From a bacterium (lineage in GTDB: Bacteria > UBA3054), in assembly GCA_017538635.1 (NCBI GenBank), contig JAFYIM010000516.1:1-9714 (forward strand): DNA of 9,714 bases. The letters run 5' to 3'. Positions 5,957 to 9,714 of this stretch are shown in pieces. A model generated the notes under the pieces. That model made no database searches, had not been told where the DNA came from, and saw only the letters and a program-made list of their open reading frames with translations. A program made the position numbers and the translations under genes. How positions within the stretch are numbered: position 1 is the stretch's first letter; each line of letters opens with the position of its first letter.

Positions 5957-6823
5957 CTACTTCTTCGGCTTATACTCCCTGTGCCAGCTATACTTCCTCT
6001 TATGGTCGAACCAAACTGTTTCAACACTGCTGTAATTGTTGATGTTAAGAAAGAAACGCACGCGGCTGTAGTCCTGAAGGTATTGTTTGGCAATACCCTT
6101 CAGATCTACCACGCCTTTCTTGCAGTTGACCTTAGCTTTAAAACCGCCGGATTTCAAGGAGAGCCTGCTGCAGTTTTTAGAGACGCGCATGCTGTTGAGA
6201 AACGTCAGCGTGTGCCAGCGCAGTTCGTCGTCGTTGAACTCAAAAGAGGAATAGAGCATGTTGGTGTAGGGCTGAACGACTGATGTCAGATCGTCGGGCT
6301 CTATCAAGCACTTCATTTTGACGTAGTATTTTTTGTTTTGAGAAGCTTTAACGACCTGCATCTTCAAGTCTTTCTTGGCCGGGAGATAGCCTAAAAGCTG
6401 TATGCTGCTCGCATCCAGCTTCCCTTCGTAACGTCCTGAATCAACCCCGGGCCAATTCACAACATCTACGTATGTCTCGACGTCGTTTGTCTCGGAATTT
6501 ACGGCATAGAGGGCGTATCTGCCTTCGTCTCTCAAAAAGTCTGCCGTAATGGACTGCATACCTGAAAGAGAAGAGTTGCTATAGCTTGGGTCGTCGGTAG
6601 CAAGACCTTTGCAGCCCCAGTCGGGCTTAGGATCAGCCTCCGGGAATCCCAGTACATGATAGGAGCGGCTGCAGATGATGCGCTGGCTATTGTTGGTGTC
6701 CGTCGCCACGTGGGCCAACGCCATGTAAACACCCTGAGAAAGCGGCATTTCAAGATGATACCGATAGGCGTAAGTCGCGGATACCCAGAAAAGAATGGCA
6801 AAAGTTAGAAGTATTTTCTTCAT
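5957..6823 (-). CDS. hypothetical secreted protein
   Basis: I do not recognise this 288-residue protein. It begins with a typical Sec signal peptide: two Lys, a hydrophobic core LLTFAILFWVS, and a likely cleavage after ATYA at residue 19. The mature protein is thus periplasmic or extracellular. The mature part contains five Cys, including Cys51 and Cys71 and three in the C-terminal half (KCLIEP, KNCSRL, VNCKKG). It has many Tyr and Asn residues and beta-rich stretches, but no enzymatic motif or transmembrane segment. The C-terminus is strongly basic and aromatic (FDHKRKYSWHREYKPKK). The start follows the hrpB stop by 9 bases without a Shine-Dalgarno. A TATAAT lies 8 bases before the ATG, so it is either carried on the queH-hrpB transcript or made as a leaderless message. 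No hairpin terminator follows its stop. Confidence 0.75.
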   Translation of the reverse strand: MKKILLTFAILFWVSATYAYRYHLEMPLSQGVYMALAHVATDTNNSQRIICSRSYHVLGFPEADPKPDWGCKGLATDDPSYSNSSLSGMQSITADFLRDEGRYALYAVNSETNDVETYVDVVNWPGVDSGRYEGKLDASSIQLLGYLPAKKDLKMQVVKASQNKKYYVKMKCLIEPDDLTSVVQPYTNMLYSSFEFNDDELRWHTLTFLNSMRVSKNCSRLSLKSGGFKAKVNCKKGVVDLKGIAKQYLQDYSRVRFFLNINNYSSVETVWFDHKRKYSWHREYKPKK

Positions 6824-6831
6824 ACACTATG

Positions 6832-6837
6832 ATTATA
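6832..6837 (-). promoter_or_regulatory. possible -10 box for leaderless expression of the secreted protein
   Basis: A perfect TATAAT on the minus strand overlaps the hrpB stop codon and ends 8 bases before the ATG at 6823. Initiation at the usual distance would begin at or within two bases of the start codon. No good -35 hexamer is found at 16 to 18 bases. The absence of a Shine-Dalgarno is consistent with a leaderless message but does not prove it. Confidence 0.25.
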
Positions 6838-9253
6838 ACACTTTTTTGGCGGATTTGAGCCTTTTGTCCCCAAGCATAGGCTCCTCGGGCCAGTTGTGCT
6901 TAGGATAGCGCCCCTTCAGCTCCTTCCTGATCATGGGATAAGATGTTTTCCAAAAATTAGCCAGGTCGGAAGTGACCTGGACCGGGCGCCCGGCCGGATT
7001 CAGAAGCTCTATTCTCAAAGTGATCCTGCCGCCGGCGATCGTCGGGTTATAATCCATGCCGTAAAAATCCTGCAGATAAGAGGAGAGCGTAGGATTCATC
7101 GTATCGGTATAGTCTATTTTGGCCGACCTGCCTGACGGCAGCTGGTAGGTCAATGGAAAAAGCTTTTCGATCTCACGGCTCTTCGCTCCGCCAAGCCTTC
7201 CTTTCAAAGCAGGCAAAAGATCGATCTCTCCCGCTTGCGTAAAAGAGCTGAGCCCTTTGAAAAAAGGCAGCAGCCAATTTTTCGCATCTTTTTCAAGCTC
7301 CTCCCTGTCAAAGGAAGGCCAGTCCAATCCGAGTTTTGCATGAGCGCACTCAGCTCTTTCCATAAAAGACTTGGCGGCGGAAGTCCATTTCAAAGGCCTC
7401 AGCTCTTCCTCCAGAAGCTTCTCAAGCAGAAGAGCGCTCTCCTCTTCGCTTCCCAAGTTTTTCTCCTCCCGCTTCAAAGTGATCTCGCCTAATTTGGTCT
7501 CCCTGACAGTAAGCGCTTTTTTTCGCTTGTCTTCCCAGACCGTTTTTTCTTGAACTGAAAAAAATGCAGCAAAATCTTCCGTAATGTCATCCAACGTCAA
7601 CTCTGCGGCAGAAAAGATCTTCGCATTTCCTGATTTTCCCTCCAGCGAAGCGACAGCGATATAATCGCAGCTGGAAAGTCCGCCCTCAAAGGTCAGTACG
7701 CCGCCCTTTCCGTTCTGCAGCAAAAAGCTTCCGCTTTCCCTTCTTGCCGCTATCCTGTCAGGAAAAGCCCAGGATATGAGACGGCCAGCCGAAATATCCC
7801 TCCTGTCCTCACCGTCAGCATTAAGAAGCCTTATGAGCCTTTCTGAGGAACGCTCGGCCAATTGCGGAATACGCCCTTTCAATTTCGCCTCAAGGTCGCC
7901 TCTGACGCCGTCTCCGCTCTCAAGCAAAGACGCAAGCCTGGCGGCTTTCCTGAGCGCTCCCTCTTCCCTGGCTCGAAGTGTCATGCTGGCGAGGCGCGGG
8001 TGCAAAGGCAGCTCTTCCATTCGCTGCCCTTTCTCAGTAACGCGTCCTTCCTTGTCAAGCGCTCCAAGGGAGATCAGCAGTTCCCTTGCCTGAAGCATCG
8101 TTCCTTTTTTCGGAACGACAGGCCACTTCAAGCTTTCGTAATTCTTTTCGCCCCAGACGGCCAAGGAAAGACTTACGGCGCTAAGGTCGGCGTGCACGAT
8201 CTCAGGCTCCGCCGAATCAGGCCTCAAATTCTCCGTGCCTTTTTCCCAAAGCCTGATAACGCGTCCCGGTCCGATTCGCCCGGCTCTGCCGGTCCTTTGG
8301 GTTATGGTTCCCAGATCGGACGCATGAGTTTCCAAACGCTCGAAAGCGGAGACGGGATCGTAAACGGAATAGCGGCTAAGCCCGCTGTCAACAACATTGC
8401 GGACGCCCGGAACTGTAAGGCTGCTCTCCGCTATGGCGCTGCTCAAGATAACTCTTCTTTTTTCACCCGGGAAAAGCACAAGGTCCTGCTCCTCTTTACT
8501 GAGCATGCCGTGCAGAGTCAAAACGGAAACATTGTTGAGTTCGCCCAGAAGTTTTTTCGTGTTCTCTATTTCAGCGACTCCCGGCAGAAAAACGAGAACG
8601 TCCCCCTCCGCAACGTTAAGCAATCGCTTCACGGCGCGTGATATGGCTTCTTCCATCTTCTCACCGTAATCGGGCGGCAGATAACTTATTTCGACAGGAT
8701 ACATTTTTCCGGGAATACTGAGCGCTTTGAAATTATCGCAGCGCTCCAGAAAACCGGGATCAGGCGTGGCGGACATCAGAAGCAGCCTGAGATCCGGGCG
8801 CAAATTTTCCTGGACTTCCAAAGTCAGGACAAAACCCAAGTCGTTTTGCAAACTGCGTTCGTGGAACTCGTCGAAAATTACGACGGAATAGTCTTTGAGT
8901 TCCGGATCGTTCTGGATGATCCTCGTGAAAACGCCGTCCGTGACTATTTCTATCCTGGTGGCCTTGGAGACCTTCGTGTCAAGCTTCGTGCGATAGCCAA
9001 CCGTACCGCCAGGTTCCTCTCCCAGATACTTTGACATGACTGTGCAGGCGGCCCTGGCTGCCAGTCTTCTCGGCTCCAGCATGATTATCTTTTTGGAAAC
9101 GAAGGGCGCATTCAAAAGCGCGAGGGGAACGAGCGTGGTCTTGCCAACGCCCGGAGCGGCCTCGAGAAGGATATCGGAAACGGACAAGGCTTCCGTCACC
9201 GATCCGAGGTGCGGAAAAATCGGAAGAGCTTTAAGCTTTTCCGGCCACTTCAT
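6833..9253 (-). CDS. hrpB: ATP-dependent DEAH-box helicase HrpB
   Basis: Superfamily 2 DEAH/RHA-type NTPase predicted to unwind or remodel nucleic acid. Its cellular role is poorly defined in bacteria. The 806-residue length matches HrpB of other bacteria. The helicase motifs occur in order: Walker A APGVGKTT at 33-40, EPRRLAAR at 60-67, the HrpB-typical DEFHERS at 128-134 in place of DEAH, SAT at 161-163, FLPG at 222-225, and motif VI QRTGRAGR at 319-326. The C-terminal HrpB-specific domain is complete, with an LPSGR segment, LLNPAGRPVQVT, DLANFW, and RYPKHNWPEEP close to the end. The ATG abuts the queH stop as TGAATG. A Shine-Dalgarno GGGAG (9263-9267) lies 9 bases upstream, inside queH. 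It is probably co-transcribed with queH and the downstream secreted protein, with no evident functional link between them. Confidence 0.96.
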   Translation of the reverse strand: MKWPEKLKALPIFPHLGSVTEALSVSDILLEAAPGVGKTTLVPLALLNAPFVSKKIIMLEPRRLAARAACTVMSKYLGEEPGGTVGYRTKLDTKVSKATRIEIVTDGVFTRIIQNDPELKDYSVVIFDEFHERSLQNDLGFVLTLEVQENLRPDLRLLLMSATPDPGFLERCDNFKALSIPGKMYPVEISYLPPDYGEKMEEAISRAVKRLLNVAEGDVLVFLPGVAEIENTKKLLGELNNVSVLTLHGMLSKEEQDLVLFPGEKRRVILSSAIAESSLTVPGVRNVVDSGLSRYSVYDPVSAFERLETHASDLGTITQRTGRAGRIGPGRVIRLWEKGTENLRPDSAEPEIVHADLSAVSLSLAVWGEKNYESLKWPVVPKKGTMLQARELLISLGALDKEGRVTEKGQRMEELPLHPRLASMTLRAREEGALRKAARLASLLESGDGVRGDLEAKLKGRIPQLAERSSERLIRLLNADGEDRRDISAGRLISWAFPDRIAARRESGSFLLQNGKGGVLTFEGGLSSCDYIAVASLEGKSGNAKIFSAAELTLDDITEDFAAFFSVQEKTVWEDKRKKALTVRETKLGEITLKREEKNLGSEEESALLLEKLLEEELRPLKWTSAAKSFMERAECAHAKLGLDWPSFDREELEKDAKNWLLPFFKGLSSFTQAGEIDLLPALKGRLGGAKSREIEKLFPLTYQLPSGRSAKIDYTDTMNPTLSSYLQDFYGMDYNPTIAGGRITLRIELLNPAGRPVQVTSDLANFWKTSYPMIRKELKGRYPKHNWPEEPMLGDKRLKSAKKVL

Positions 9254-9714
9254 TCATTTCTTCTCCCTCTGCGCCAGGGAAAACTCACAGCCGCAGTAAT
9301 TCTGACGGTAGAGACCGTACTCATTGGACAGCTCTACGCTGTGCTTATACCCATTCTTCTTTTTGAAGTCAAACTTCAGGAAATTTGGGAAAGCCTCCCC
9401 CACCTCGAAGAGCGTTTTGGAATTTTTGTAGGGGCTGACGGTAAGGGAAGTGGTGAATTCAAGTCCTCTTGCGGAAGCAAACTCATAAGCCCTTTTGAGA
9501 TTGAAGGCGAAACACAAGCGGCAGCGCTCGCCGCCTTCGGGATCGAGTTCGTGCCCCTTCACTGCTTCAAGCCAGAGAGAATGATCCCAGTGGTCGCAAA
9601 CAGCTTCCACTCCCAGGATGCCGGATAACTTTTTCACGTTTTCCCAACGTTTGATAAATTCCTCGAAAGGGCTGATGTTGGAATTGGAATAAAACAGAAC
9701 CGGCCTTTTGCCGG
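9254..9714 (-). CDS. queH: epoxyqueuosine reductase QueH, C-terminal part (5' end beyond window)
   Basis: Last step of queuosine synthesis: reduction of epoxyqueuosine to queuosine in the wobble position of GUN-anticodon tRNAs. The 152 C-terminal residues are open from the window edge, so the internal GTG at 9637 is not the start. Visible family landmarks are the remnant of the FYSNSNISPFEEF strand-helix (family usual FYNPNI), EGGERCRLCF with its CxxC, the TTSLTVSPYKN segment, DFKKKNGYKHSVELS, and the terminal YGLYRQNYCGCEFS with a CxC. These cysteines are among those that hold the metal and iron-sulfur cofactors. The N-terminal CC motif lies outside the window. The non-homologous QueG does not look like this. 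The stop TGA directly precedes the hrpB ATG, giving a tight operon. Confidence in identity is high. Confidence 0.93.
   Translation of the reverse strand, partial: GKRPVLFYSNSNISPFEEFIKRWENVKKLSGILGVEAVCDHWDHSLWLEAVKGHELDPEGGERCRLCFAFNLKRAYEFASARGLEFTTSLTVSPYKNSKTLFEVGEAFPNFLKFDFKKKNGYKHSVELSNEYGLYRQNYCGCEFSLAQREKK

Noticed and set aside
7862..8641. 259-codon open frame on the plus strand
   Set aside because: It is antisense to the core of hrpB, which is intact in its own frame. No start signals or protein family are evident.
9254..9637. Start of queH at an internal GTG (9637)
   Set aside because: The frame stays open to the window edge and the upstream codons encode the expected QueH strand-helix, so the gene begins outside the window.
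9700..9714. GC-rich inverted repeat CCGGC/GCCGG at the window edge
   Set aside because: It lies within queH coding sequence, has no T-tract after it, and is explained by Gly-Lys-Arg-Pro codons.
1..9714. Mobile elements, CRISPR arrays, tRNA or rRNA genes, defence genes
   Set aside because: None was seen. There are no tandem repeats, no transposase or integrase motifs, no tRNA-like cloverleaf with CCA, and no intergenic gap above about 100 bases.

Overview
The window is a compact, almost entirely coding stretch of a bacterial chromosome. Every supported gene lies on the minus strand, so transcription runs from position 9714 towards position 1. There are no RNA genes, insertion sequences, CRISPR repeats or phage genes. 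The gene content is that of a diderm bacterium: a YdbH/AsmA-like envelope protein, exported proteins, a DEAH helicase HrpB and the MEP pathway enzyme IspE. The 29-residue bS22/COX24-type protein resembles forms known from Bacteroidota and PVC-type lineages. Together with the lineage-specific exported proteins, this makes a Lentisphaerota/Kiritimatiellota-like host my best guess, at low confidence.

In transcription order, the first block is queH (5' end outside the window), hrpB and an unrecognised secreted protein. These sit with almost no spacing and probably form one operon. Next is a 29-codon ribosomal-protein-like gene with its own consensus-like promoter and its own hairpin terminator. 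That terminator ends directly against the ATG of ispE. ispE is followed by a 516-residue membrane-anchored YdbH/AsmA-like protein and a 200-residue single-pass protein of unknown function. A strong UUCG-loop terminator closes that unit.

The last block is the classic protease operon clpP-clpX-lon (lon 3' end outside the window). It has a near-consensus sigma-70-type promoter whose spacer holds a perfect palindrome, a candidate operator. clpP and clpX overlap by ATGA, and lon starts 3 bases after the clpX stop. The products form the ClpXP unfoldase-protease and the Lon protease, the main cytosolic protein quality-control machines. The gene for trigger factor, often found upstream of clpP, is not next to it here.

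I found no convincing new multi-gene system. The points most worth a second look are the untracked 29-codon gene, the operator-like palindrome in the clpP promoter, the terminator abutting the ispE start, and the lineage-specific envelope genes that lack Shine-Dalgarno sequences.
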